Source: Hyphomicrobiales bacterium (GTDB lineage: Bacteria; Pseudomonadota; Alphaproteobacteria; Rhizobiales; Rhizobiaceae). From it: 64,000 nt of DNA. Shown here one piece after another: positions 16,050 through 24,388 of this stretch. Every line of letters starts with the position of its first letter. The stretch's first letter is position 1. The position numbers and the translations under genes were made by a program. Location of the stretch: contig UBMU01000042.1 in the NCBI GenBank assembly GCA_900466605.1, positions 26,658-90,657 of the forward strand. Reading direction: 5' to 3'. A model generated the notes under the pieces. That model had not been told where the DNA came from, did no database searches, and saw nothing but the letters and a program-made list of their open reading frames with translations.

Positions 16050-17679
16050 CCCGGATGCGGCGACAAGCGTTCTGAAGGTCTGTGAAAATCTCATATCTCT
16101 TGTTGTGAATCTCACCCAAGGCGCCACTCACCGGCGAGTGAGTACCGGCAGCGCCGGAGAGACTGCTCATTGCCGAGCCCACGTCGGAAAAGGCCCCCGC
16201 TGCGACCGCACCAAGGATCGCTGAACCGAGTAGGACTGGCTCGTCGGACTTCGGTGCCACGACAGGCCTGCCACACGCATCAGCAAGGATCTGGCGAACA
16301 AAATCGTGCTGCCCGGCCCCACCGCTGATCACAACTTGCTCGACGTGGGCGCCAGCCGTAGCTTGAGTGTCGATTATCTGCTTGAGGCCGTAACCGATCC
16401 CACAAACGCCGGCCACATAGAGCGCCACGAGACTTTCGAAGTCCCGCTCCATGCCGAGGCCGGCAATGATCGCACGCGCATGCGGGTCGGCAAACGGCGC
16501 GCGGTTGCCGAGAAACTCTGGAACGACATGGAGACCTGCGGCGAGCCGCACGGCATCCGACAGATCGTTGACCTTTTCAGCGGCAGCATCCGCAAGCAGA
16601 ACCGGCAGCGGGACACGTCGCTCCGCAGCGTTTCGAGCGGCCTCCGCCGCAGCTGGATGGAACGCCAGGAGCTGGTCTATGGCTGCGCCGGCCGCGCTTT
16701 GCCCGCCTTCGTTCAACCACATGCCAGGAACCATGGCCGAATAGTACGGCCCCCAGACACCAGGCACGAAGACCGGCTCGGACGTCGACGTCATAGTGCA
16801 GGACGACGTACCGAAGACATAGGCGAGATTTCTCTGAGGCTGACCACCAATGCCGACCGTTCCTATGCCACCTGCGTGTGCGTCGATCATACCGGCAGCG
16901 ACCGCCGTCCCGGGCTTCAGGCCCATGGCTGCTGCTGCCGTCTCCGTCAGTCCATTTCCCAAGGTCGTACCTGGCTCGACGATGTCTGTTCCGATGCGCA
17001 TAAAACCCTCGTCCGCCAGAACGCCGAGCCCAATCTTATGGAAGTAAGACGGATCCCAGCGCTGTTCATGCGCCAGATAGGTCCACTTGCAGGTCACCGT
17101 GCAGATCGAGCGAGCGAGCGCGCCAGTCGACCGCCAGGTCAGGAAGTCCGCTAGGTCGAAGAATTGCCAAGCCTTATCGAACACCTCCGGCCGGTTTTCC
17201 TTCAGCCACAATAGCTTGGGGGTCTCCATTTCCGGTGAAATCCGACCGCCAACATAGCGCAAAACATCATGGCCAAGCGCGTTGATGCGTTCGGCCTGAT
17301 GAAGGGCGCGGTGGTCCATCCAGACGATGATATCGCGGCTCGGATCTTCCGAGGGACCAACGGCGAGCGGCTTTCCGCCCTCGCCGAGAACAACGAGAGA
17401 GCAGGTCGCATCGAAGCCGAGGCCGATCACAGAAGCCGGATCGACGCCGGCAACCGACACAGCCTCACGAACGATCGAACACACAGCCTCCCATATTTCG
17501 GTGCTCGATTGCTCAACCATGGCGCCCGGTTCACGAAACAGCGCAATGTCTCGCTTGGCGACAGCAAGCATCCGACCATCAAGGTCGAAGACGCCCGCGC
17601 GGGCACTTCCGGTGCCGACATCGACGCCGATGACGTGGCTCGCGCCTTTCGGCGCTGCCGTGTTCGGTGTGGTGCTCAT
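16042..17679 (-). CDS. rbtK: FGGY-family D-ribulokinase
   Basis: The 545-residue protein is an FGGY pentulose kinase: the ATP-binding start GVDVGTGSARAGVFD at residues about 18-32, the substrate loop WMDHRA at 120-125, and the C-terminal VISGGAGQHDFVRQILAD segment. Length matches the ribulokinase-like (FGGY_D-ribulokinase) subgroup. It would phosphorylate D-ribulose to D-ribulose 5-phosphate in the cytoplasm. The neighbouring dehydrogenase closely resembles ribitol 2-dehydrogenase, which makes D-ribulose, so the pair forms a complete ribitol pathway. It is last in the operon. Substrate is inferred from context. Confidence 0.85.
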   Translation of the reverse strand: MSTTPNTAAPKGASHVIGVDVGTGSARAGVFDLDGRMLAVAKRDIALFREPGAMVEQSSTEIWEAVCSIVREAVSVAGVDPASVIGLGFDATCSLVVLGEGGKPLAVGPSEDPSRDIIVWMDHRALHQAERINALGHDVLRYVGGRISPEMETPKLLWLKENRPEVFDKAWQFFDLADFLTWRSTGALARSICTVTCKWTYLAHEQRWDPSYFHKIGLGVLADEGFMRIGTDIVEPGTTLGNGLTETAAAAMGLKPGTAVAAGMIDAHAGGIGTVGIGGQPQRNLAYVFGTSSCTMTSTSEPVFVPGVWGPYYSAMVPGMWLNEGGQSAAGAAIDQLLAFHPAAAEAARNAAERRVPLPVLLADAAAEKVNDLSDAVRLAAGLHVVPEFLGNRAPFADPHARAIIAGLGMERDFESLVALYVAGVCGIGYGLKQIIDTQATAGAHVEQVVISGGAGQHDFVRQILADACGRPVVAPKSDEPVLLGSAILGAVAAGAFSDVGSAMSSLSGAAGTHSPVSGALGEIHNKRYEIFTDLQNACRRIRDF

Positions 17680-17738
17680 GGTCTTTGGCTCTTCTTGTGT
17701 CTTTAAATGAGGAACCGGCCGCGGCCGATTGGTCAGTC

Positions 17739-18467
17739 TTACAGATCGACGCTGTTCGGTAGTATGACGAGATCGCGGATGGTGACGTTACGCGGCCGCG
17801 ACAACATGAAGAGGACGGCTTCTGCCACCTCCTTCGGTTGCATCAGACTGCCGTTGGCGAGGGCCTCGTCCATCTTTGCCTTCGGCCAATCGTCGAGAAG
17901 CGCCGTCACCACGGGTCCCGGCAGAACAGCACCGACGCGGACGCCATACTGCGCCACCTGCCGGCGCGTCGAATGGACAAAGGCCTGCACTGCAAATTTC
18001 GACGCAGTGTAGATCGGCTCCCAAACAACGGGCACGACGCCGGCAATCGAGCTGGTGAAAAGAATATCGCCTGACTTCTGTGTGATCATGTGCGGCAGGA
18101 CGGCATGGACCGAACGGAAAGCCGCATTGATGTTGAGGTTGAGCATGCGGTCCCAGGCGTTCGGGTCGCCTTCAGCGACAGCGCCCCCGATGTAGGCGCC
18201 AGCGTTGGCGTGGAAGATATCCAGCCGGCCGGCCAACTCCAGGATGCGCGGCAGCATGCCAGATACCTCTTCGGGTGCCAGCAGGTCGACGACCAGCGGC
18301 TTGGCCCGATCCCCGAGTTCGCGGCAAAGCGCTTCGAGCCTGTCCTTGGCCCGATCGACGAGGACAACGGTTGCACCTTCGGCAATCAGCGTGCGCGCGC
18401 ATTCGAGCCCGATGCCGGAAGCGGCACCTGTGATGGCGGCGACTTTGCCCTTCATGAGTTCAGCCAT
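17739..18467 (-). CDS. rbtD: Ribitol 2-dehydrogenase (SDR family)
   Basis: The 242-residue SDR has the NAD motif TGAASGIG at residues 13-20 and active-site YTASK at 153-157. From memory, long stretches such as LDIFHANAGAYIGG, STRRQVAQYGVRVGAVLPG, DDWPKAKMDEALA and the C-terminus LPNSVDL are nearly identical to the Klebsiella ribitol dehydrogenase. It oxidises ribitol to D-ribulose. I chose the ATG at 18467 because GGAGAA lies seven bases before it; the longer frame overlaps the permease gene. It lies between the permease and the kinase genes, consistent with one pentitol operon. Confidence 0.92.
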   Translation of the reverse strand: MAELMKGKVAAITGAASGIGLECARTLIAEGATVVLVDRAKDRLEALCRELGDRAKPLVVDLLAPEEVSGMLPRILELAGRLDIFHANAGAYIGGAVAEGDPNAWDRMLNLNINAAFRSVHAVLPHMITQKSGDILFTSSIAGVVPVVWEPIYTASKFAVQAFVHSTRRQVAQYGVRVGAVLPGPVVTALLDDWPKAKMDEALANGSLMQPKEVAEAVLFMLSRPRNVTIRDLVILPNSVDL

Positions 18468-18492
18468 AGTATAGTTCTCCTGGAATGTTGGT

Positions 18493-19749
18493 TTAGGCGC
18501 GACCGTGGCTGACACGGGAACGGCGAGCAAGCGAGTCAACGATAACGGCGATCGCCAGAACCGCACCAGTAATCATGTAGCGCAAGGACGAGCTGAGATT
18601 GAGAAGGGTCAGGCCGTTCGAAATCGCCTGGATGACGATGATACCCAACAGCGCGGAGTAAGCGCTGCCCCGTCCTCCGAACAGGCTGGTACCGCCGATG
18701 ACGGCCGCTGCGATGGCATTGAGGTTGACGTCGCCAGTGCCTGCCTGCTGACTGGATGAGGCCAGGCGGGATGCCGAGAGAATGCCGCCGAGCGTTGCAA
18801 GCGTCGAGCAGAGCATGAAGGCGCTGAGATAGATGCGGCGAACATTGATGCCGGAGCGGCGGGCTGCTTCACGATTGCCACCGACGGCAAACAGCGACCG
18901 GCCCCATTTCGTCTTGGTCAGTGCATAATTGAGGATGACGACCAAGGCGACGAGCAGGCCGAACATCCACGGCACGCCGCGACCGAGGTTAAGATAGTAA
19001 GCTGCGAATTCAAGAGCGACGGTGAGCACGAGCGCCTTCACAACAAGGGCCCCAAGCGGCTGCGAGGACAGGTTCACTGCCTGACGGCGCCGGCGCGTGA
19101 TGATGCCGGCGATGATCATGACGAGACCGGGCAGCAGAGCCAGCAGATGCGAAGCCCAATGTGGCATGACCATGATCTGGCCGAAACGAACCAGCGGTGA
19201 GGCATAGGGCAGATTGATGCTGCCTGTCGGGCCGAGAATGTAGAGCTGCAAACCAAGAAGTGCTAGCAGGCCGGCAAGCGTGGCAACGAAGCTCGGCATG
19301 CCAAGACGGTTATACATTACCGCATAGAGTGCACCGACCGCCGCACCACTTGCTAGAGCGGCAAAAATGGCCGCGAGAATCGGCCAGCCGGAATTGACCC
19401 AAAGTACACCGATAATAGCCGACGCAAGACCGCTCATCGAACCAACGGAGAGATCGATCTCGCCGAGAAGGAGCACGCAGACGATGCCGAGCGAAATGAT
19501 GCCGACAGTTGCACAATCGAACAGCAGGTTGACGAGATTATTCGGCGCAAGGAAGATCGGGTTCAGAATACTGAAGACTGTCGAGATGACAATGAGACCG
19601 ACGACAACGGGCAGCATGCCGAGATCGCCGGATCGGACACGATCGATGAACGCGTGCAGGATGTCGGCAATGCCTTCGTTGTGTTTGACGCGTACGTCGC
19701 TGCGGTCGAGGGCCTGGCTCTGCGACGTCTCGGAGATTTTCTGGGTCAT
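18493..19749 (-). CDS. Sugar/polyol ABC transporter permease (XylH/RbsC type)
   Basis: The 418-residue membrane protein shows the monosaccharide permease pattern: many hydrophobic spans, LLGEIDLSVGSMSG near residues 94-107, FAVGGNREAARRSGIN near 290, and a C-terminal GGTSLFGGRGSAYSALLGI. It is longer than RbsC, as in XylH-type permeases. Start ATG overlaps the stop of the ATPase gene (ATGA). With the ATPase and binding protein it probably imports ribitol or a related pentitol. Confidence 0.9.
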   Translation of the reverse strand: MTQKISETSQSQALDRSDVRVKHNEGIADILHAFIDRVRSGDLGMLPVVVGLIVISTVFSILNPIFLAPNNLVNLLFDCATVGIISLGIVCVLLLGEIDLSVGSMSGLASAIIGVLWVNSGWPILAAIFAALASGAAVGALYAVMYNRLGMPSFVATLAGLLALLGLQLYILGPTGSINLPYASPLVRFGQIMVMPHWASHLLALLPGLVMIIAGIITRRRRQAVNLSSQPLGALVVKALVLTVALEFAAYYLNLGRGVPWMFGLLVALVVILNYALTKTKWGRSLFAVGGNREAARRSGINVRRIYLSAFMLCSTLATLGGILSASRLASSSQQAGTGDVNLNAIAAAVIGGTSLFGGRGSAYSALLGIIVIQAISNGLTLLNLSSSLRYMITGAVLAIAVIVDSLARRSRVSHGRA

Positions 19750-20567
19750 GCGGCACCCCCGCTCAAATCATTGTGCTGGCCTGCCTTGCGATCAAGGCGG
19801 CGCGATACGGAATTCTCAGTCGCACCGGTAATCGACGCGATGAGCTCCTGGTTGGACGCATCCGGGGTGAAGACCCCGTTGTTACGGCCAAGGCGCAGGA
19901 CAACGATCCGGTCAGCAACCGCACGCACGTCTTCCATGTTGTGACTGATGATAATGACCCCGAGCCCGCGCTCACGAACGCGTTCGATCAGGTTCAGGAC
20001 CTCCGCAGTTTGGGCGACACCAAGGGCTGCCGTCGGCTCATCGAGCATGATGATCTTCGGATTGAGCAGGAGCGAGCGCGCTATGGCTACCGTCTGCCTC
20101 TGACCGCCGGAGAGAGAAGCGATGGGCTGGCGAACCGAGGGAATGCGCGCGGCAAGTTCCTTAAGCAGTGTCCAAGCCCGAACTTCCATCGCGACCTCGT
20201 CGAGACTCCAGGGCGACATCTCGTGACCGAGGAAGAGATTGGCAACAACGTCGAGGTTTTCGCAAAGCGCCAGGTCCTGGAACACGGTGGCGATACCGAG
20301 TTCGAGCGCCCGGCTCGGACTGTCGAGAGAGACCTGCTGACCACAGAATTCGATCGAGCCTGAGGACGGCTGATGCACGCCTGCAAGCACCTTGATGAGA
20401 GTGGATTTACCGGCACCGTTGTCGCCGACCAGGGCAACAACCTCGCCGGCATGGACCTCGAGGTCGATATCGGTCAACGCCGACACGGCGCCGAAATTTT
20501 TGGATACACGGCTTAGCCGCAGAATGGGACTGCCCTTTTCCGGCATCGCACTAACTTCTCGCACCAT
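19746..20567 (-). CDS. Sugar/polyol ABC transporter ATPase (single nucleotide-binding domain)
   Basis: This 273-residue ATPase has Walker A GDNGAGKST, signature LSGGQRQ, Walker B IIMLDEPTAAL and a switch His in IIISHNMED. Most monosaccharide ATPases (RbsA, XylG) have two fused domains; this is a single-domain form like FrcA. ATG 20567 (AGGG upstream) and ATG 20546 (GAGAAG upstream) are both possible; the longer frame upstream overlaps the binding-protein gene and is not used. It lies between binding protein and permease. Confidence 0.9.
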   Translation of the reverse strand: MVREVSAMPEKGSPILRLSRVSKNFGAVSALTDIDLEVHAGEVVALVGDNGAGKSTLIKVLAGVHQPSSGSIEFCGQQVSLDSPSRALELGIATVFQDLALCENLDVVANLFLGHEMSPWSLDEVAMEVRAWTLLKELAARIPSVRQPIASLSGGQRQTVAIARSLLLNPKIIMLDEPTAALGVAQTAEVLNLIERVRERGLGVIIISHNMEDVRAVADRIVVLRLGRNNGVFTPDASNQELIASITGATENSVSRRLDRKAGQHNDLSGGAA

Positions 20568-20594
20568 GGCTGAACGCCCTTTTGCAAATTGAGA

Positions 20595-20625
20595 TGTGCC
20601 CGGCCGGGCAAAGCCCGACCGGACA
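20595..20625 (-). repeat. Intercistronic hairpin after the ribitol-type binding protein gene
   Basis: A GC-rich stem (GGTCGGGC / GCCCGGCC core with TGTCC / GGGCACA outer part) lies between the binding-protein stop and the ATPase start. Such structures are known to protect the upstream mRNA part, giving more binding protein than transporter core. Three other uptake operons in this window have one at the same place. Confidence 0.6.
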
Positions 20626-20637
20626 CCTTGGGAGGTA

Positions 20638-21684
20638 CTACTTGGTAATGCCGAGCTTCTTGCAACCGTCGGCATACTCGCCGGTGCAAACTTCCTCAGG
20701 CGTCTGGATCTTCTTGTCGAAGATCTCGGCCTTGATGTTCTCGGCAGTAACAACGGCTGGAATGAAAAGCTCAGAAGGCGTGTTGTAGAGCGTCGTTTTC
20801 GGCGCCGGAGTCTCCCCCTTGGCCAACTGGACGGCGATCTTGGCAGCCGCGGCCGCAACGATCTCGGAAGGCTTGGAGATCGTATTGTACTGGTCACCGG
20901 AGATGATCAGCTGCAGGGCTGCGATCGTCGCGTCATTACCTGTCACCGGAGGAACCGGCTTGACGCCGGCAGCCTTCAGGGCTGCGATAGCCCCGCCACC
21001 GGTACCGTCATTTGCTGCAACGATACCCTTGATCTGGTCGCCGAAGCGCGTGATCTGACCGGCAGCCCATTCCTGAGCCTTCGGCGGCGCCCATTCCGGC
21101 GTATCGAATTCCGCCAAAGTCTTGTAGCCGGAATCCTTGAGACCGCGGTGGATACCGTCACGGATCAGGCCGGCGGCAGCATCCGTCGGAGAGCCGTTGA
21201 TCTGCAATACGCCCGAACCATCGGCGACGCCGCCCGCCTTCAGGTGATCGACCAGCGACTTCGCGATCGCGTAGCCGATACCTTCGTTGTCAAAGGATAC
21301 GTAGTAGTCGGCTGCCTTATCAGGAATTGGACGGTCATAGGCGATGACCTTAACGTCCTGCGAATGAGCGATCTCAACGAGGCCCGCAGCTGCTGCGGAA
21401 TCGACTGGGTCAAGCACGATCACCTTCGCACCCTGTGCGATCACCGAATTGAACTGCTGCTGCTGCAGGGCAGCATCGGCATTGGCGTTCTGATAGATAA
21501 CGGTGCAGCCGGCGCAGAGCTTTTCCATCTCGGCCTTGAAGCCCGGAAAGTCGTGCTTTTCATAGCGCGTGGACGCCTGATCAGGCATCAGGAAAGCAAC
21601 GGTCGATGCTTCTTGAGCGTGGGCAGCGCCGGCAAACATGGCAACGACCGCAGACGTTGCCAGCAACATATTACGATATTTCAT
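20638..21684 (-). CDS. Periplasmic sugar/polyol-binding protein (ribitol-type ABC transporter)
   Basis: The 348-residue protein has a signal peptide with likely cleavage after AHA (residue 23) and then the periplasmic-binding-protein-1 fold: STVAFLMPDQASTRYEKHD, GAKVIVLDPVDSAAAAGLV, DVKVIAYDRPIPD, and GIVAANDGTGGGAIAALKAAG. It is XylF-like. ATG 21684 is preceded by AAGGAGGAGAGA. First gene of the operon, behind a LacI-type operator. Ligand is inferred as ribitol or another pentitol from the downstream enzymes. Confidence 0.9.
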   Translation of the reverse strand: MKYRNMLLATSAVVAMFAGAAHAQEASTVAFLMPDQASTRYEKHDFPGFKAEMEKLCAGCTVIYQNANADAALQQQQFNSVIAQGAKVIVLDPVDSAAAAGLVEIAHSQDVKVIAYDRPIPDKAADYYVSFDNEGIGYAIAKSLVDHLKAGGVADGSGVLQINGSPTDAAAGLIRDGIHRGLKDSGYKTLAEFDTPEWAPPKAQEWAAGQITRFGDQIKGIVAANDGTGGGAIAALKAAGVKPVPPVTGNDATIAALQLIISGDQYNTISKPSEIVAAAAAKIAVQLAKGETPAPKTTLYNTPSELFIPAVVTAENIKAEIFDKKIQTPEEVCTGEYADGCKKLGITK

Positions 21685-21869
21685 TCTCTCCTCCTTATTG
21701 AGCGAAAGCTCTCTTCGAGAGACGTCCGCCGGTTTTCGTTCCGAGTCTCCTGCCCGGTTCCTGTCGAACCGGACGCGCAATTCACGGCACGAGATCGATT
21801 TCCATCGATCGCGGCAATGACGTAGGGCCTACTCGGACGCCTCCCGGTCGACTCTCCTAAGTCAACCAC

Positions 21870-21905
21870 CTTCATCGATTGCGCAAGCTTGCTCAATCGA
21901 TGAAG
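21870..21905. promoter_or_regulatory. 36-bp near-perfect palindrome, probable LacI-family operator
   Basis: Half-sites CTTCATCGATTG and CAATCGATGAAG are perfect inverted repeats around a centre AAGCTT; the whole 36 bases are symmetrical apart from one base pair. It sits between the ribitol operon (starting at 21684) and the divergent LacI regulator (starting at 21966). A further inverted repeat GATCGAT/ATCGATC at 21793-21810 carries the same CGAT core. Both promoters could be controlled from here. Confidence 0.75.
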
Positions 21906-21965
21906 CAACAATTGCCACCTTCGGCCAATGATGTCAAGCTGCGTTCGACATGGAGGCACGTATTC

Positions 21966-22985
21966 GTGAATCAACCCAAGCAGACAAAAAAGACGACGAT
22001 CTATGATCTGGCTGAGCTTGCAGGCACATCGGCAAGCGCGGTCAGCGCGGTTTTGAACGGCAATTGGAAGAAGCGCCGAATCAGCAGCCAGCTGGCGGAG
22101 AAGATCACCCGACTGGCCGAGGAGCAGGGTTACGCGCTTAATATGCAGGCGAGCCTTCTGCGGCGGGAGAAGTCCAAGATCATCGGCATGATCGTGCCCA
22201 AATATGATAATCGCTATTTCGGTTCGATCGTCGAAGCCTTCGAAACCATGGCGCGCGAGCGCGGATTGTTCCCAATCATCACCTGTACGCGCCGCGATCC
22301 GGAACTGGAAATCGAGGCCGCACGGGCCATGCTTTCCTACCAGGTCGAATGGCTGGTCGCGACCGGCGCCACTGATCCCGACCGCATCACCGATATCTGT
22401 GCGGCATCTGGAGTGCGCAGTCTCAATCTCGACCTTCCCGGCTCGCGGGCACCGTCTGTAATATCGGACAATTTTGCCGGCGCCCGCGAGTTGACACGGC
22501 GCATCCTCAGCAATTGCCAACGCAAGGTCGGTCGCGTCGAACCACTTCTCTTCGTCGGCGGGCGAGGCACCGACCACAACACCTCAGAGCGCGTCCGCGG
22601 TTTCCGTGCCGCCCACGCCGATATGGGAATGACTGTCAACGACAACCATATTCTGACATGCGGGTACGCGCCCGAGAAAGCTGAGATCGCGCTCCAGGCC
22701 CTTGCGCAAGCGGAAGGAAACCTGACCAGAGGTATGTTCGTCAACTCAACGATCTCCTTCGAGGGGGTCATGCGCTGGATCAAGCGATCCCACCACTACG
22801 ACGGCCGGCCACCGATCATGGGCTGCTTTGACTGGGATCCCTTCGCCGCCATGCTCGGCGATGACATCGAAATGGTGCGCCAGGACGTGCCAGGAATGCT
22901 CAACGCGGTCTTTAACATTATCGACCACGGGTCGAGCAAGATTGAGCGTATCCAAATCCCGCCGTTGTTTCTCGGCCAGAGCTGA
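21966..22985 (+). CDS. LacI-family transcriptional regulator of the ribitol operon
   Basis: The 339-residue protein has an N-terminal LacI helix-turn-helix (TIYDLAELAGTSASAVSAVLNG, residues about 10-31) with a hinge leading into a sugar-binding domain (KIIGMIVPKYDNRYFGSIVEAFE). I chose the GTG at 21966 because GGAGG stands nine bases before it; a TTG at 21879 and an ATG at 21900 in the same frame lie within the palindrome and are unlikely. It is divergent from the transporter operon, and pentitol or pentulose is the expected inducer. Confidence 0.88.
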   Translation: MNQPKQTKKTTIYDLAELAGTSASAVSAVLNGNWKKRRISSQLAEKITRLAEEQGYALNMQASLLRREKSKIIGMIVPKYDNRYFGSIVEAFETMARERGLFPIITCTRRDPELEIEAARAMLSYQVEWLVATGATDPDRITDICAASGVRSLNLDLPGSRAPSVISDNFAGARELTRRILSNCQRKVGRVEPLLFVGGRGTDHNTSERVRGFRAAHADMGMTVNDNHILTCGYAPEKAEIALQALAQAEGNLTRGMFVNSTISFEGVMRWIKRSHHYDGRPPIMGCFDWDPFAAMLGDDIEMVRQDVPGMLNAVFNIIDHGSSKIERIQIPPLFLGQS

Positions 22986-23206
22986 CTGGAAACAGGTAGG
23001 AGGCAGAACAGGAGCAGTTTAAATCCAGCAAAAGGATCGAAATACGCGTTGCACGCCGCCGGCTGATCGATATCCCTGTACTATTCGTTCTTGTTTTCGC
23101 AGCGGCAGGTGAAGGTTTCCCACTCGACTGTTGAGGCGGCGGCATTATCGCGGCGCGCGCTAGCGCATCTCTTCAGCACCGCGTCTTATTGTGTTGACCA
23201 TACCGG

Positions 23207-23230
23207 AATCCGACGCGCATATGTCGGATT
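23207..23230. promoter_or_regulatory. Inverted repeat before the LysE-family gene
   Basis: AATCCGAC and GTCGGATT are perfect inverted arms with an 8-base spacer, ending about 20 bases before the exporter ATG. The position suits an operator or a hairpin in the leader RNA. No adjacent regulator explains it. Confidence 0.4.
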
Positions 23231-23251
23231 GGACAAGTCATAGGTACTTCA

Positions 23252-23872
23252 ATGTTTTTCTTATCTGTCGCAGCAATCTGGACGATTGCCTGTGTCACGC
23301 CCGGTCCGAACACACTGCTCGTCATCCGCTATTGCCTAACTTCGCCGCGCCAAGTGGGTATCACCGCTGCTTGCGGCACGGTGACGGGCACGTTTATCTG
23401 GGGCTTGGCTGGCTGGCTCGGTATCAATGTTCTTTTTCAGGCAGTACCTGTCGCCTATGTTGCGCTAAAGATCGCAGGCGGCCTTTACCTAGTCTGGCTT
23501 GGCCTAAAAGTATTTCTTGATCTGCGCAAGCCGCGTACCATCTCTGCGGAGATCACGGTCGCACGCGACAAAGTACGATTAAAGACAGCCTATCGCATGG
23601 GGCTCGCAACAAACCTCGCAAATCCGAAGTCTGCACTTTTCGTCGCTTCGCTCTTCGCAGCGACAATGCCATCAGGAACCCCCTTCTTTTACGGCTTAGC
23701 GGCAATCGCTGAGATGATGGTCATCTCAAGTATCTATTATGCCTGCCTGATCGGCCTTATCACCCACCCAACCGTAGCTGCAGCCTATCTGATGGCGAGA
23801 CGCAAAGTCGATATCGGTGTGGCGACGGTCTTCATCGCCTTTGGCACAAAACTCCTCCTACCACTGCGATAG
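23252..23872 (+). CDS. LysE/RhtB-family amino-acid exporter
   Basis: The 206-residue membrane protein has the LysE-family opening with the TPGPNTLLVIRYCL motif (residues about 16-29), GGLYLVWLGLKVF near 76-88 and NLANPKSALFVASLFA near 120-136. About six hydrophobic spans are seen. Family members export amino acids or related metabolites across the inner membrane; the substrate cannot be told. AGGTACTTCA precedes the ATG. It stands alone on the plus strand. Confidence 0.9.
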   Translation: MFFLSVAAIWTIACVTPGPNTLLVIRYCLTSPRQVGITAACGTVTGTFIWGLAGWLGINVLFQAVPVAYVALKIAGGLYLVWLGLKVFLDLRKPRTISAEITVARDKVRLKTAYRMGLATNLANPKSALFVASLFAATMPSGTPFFYGLAAIAEMMVISSIYYACLIGLITHPTVAAAYLMARRKVDIGVATVFIAFGTKLLLPLR

Positions 23873-24388
23873 CGCGCGACCAGGAATGCGTTAATCGGAT
23901 TGACGCTGACGGAATACCTAAACTCTGGGGAAGGCGACTTGTCGCGTCATAGCGCCGGGCAGCCTTTCCCCCGGTCGAGTCATTTGCCGGGCACCCCGTC
24001 GGCGCACGACATGTTCGATGCAGGCTGGCTTCGCAGATCATCGCCTTCCCGAAGCCGTCCAAGACCATAAAGGCCAGTAGCAAATTCGAGCAAATGCTGT
24101 CGTGCCGACCTTGGCGCCGACGCATCCGGCCTCGGGTTGCATCGGCGCAAGACGCAATCGACCGAGTAAGCAAACCGAGCCAATCTTAGGCAGAGGTTTT
24201 CATGGCGAGGGCCATCGTCGCCAGCAGCCGTTTCCTTGATATGCCATCGCACGCCTGCACCGACCACAGGAACGCCGATCTGCATCTGTCCGTTACGCTT
24301 ACGACCCCGGCGGCATTCGGTAATGGCCGGAACTCAAAACAAGAAGCCTGCCGCACGAGCAGGTGCGGCAGGCACAGCGTTTAGAACC
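23873..24388. other. Gap between the LysE-family gene and acnB
   Basis: About 500 bases with only opposed open frames of no recognisable family and no start signals. The right end contains the acnB terminator. I see no RNA gene or mobile element here. Confidence 0.6.
24331..24373 (-). terminator. Intrinsic terminator of acnB
   Basis: On the minus strand a perfect 11-bp stem GCCTGCCGCAC / GTGCGGCAGGC with a 6-base loop (24346-24373) is followed by a T-rich tract (TTCTTGTTTTG). It begins about 15 bases after the acnB stop codon. Confidence 0.88.

Noticed and set aside
20596..21825. A 409-codon plus-strand open frame opposite the ribitol-type binding protein
   Set aside because: Antisense shadow of high-GC coding DNA; the minus-strand frame has a signal peptide, ribosome-binding site and a known fold.
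23832..24285. Possible transposase remnant in the gap between the LysE-family gene and acnB
   Set aside because: No inverted terminal repeats, no DDE motif, and the short frames do not resemble any transposase I know.
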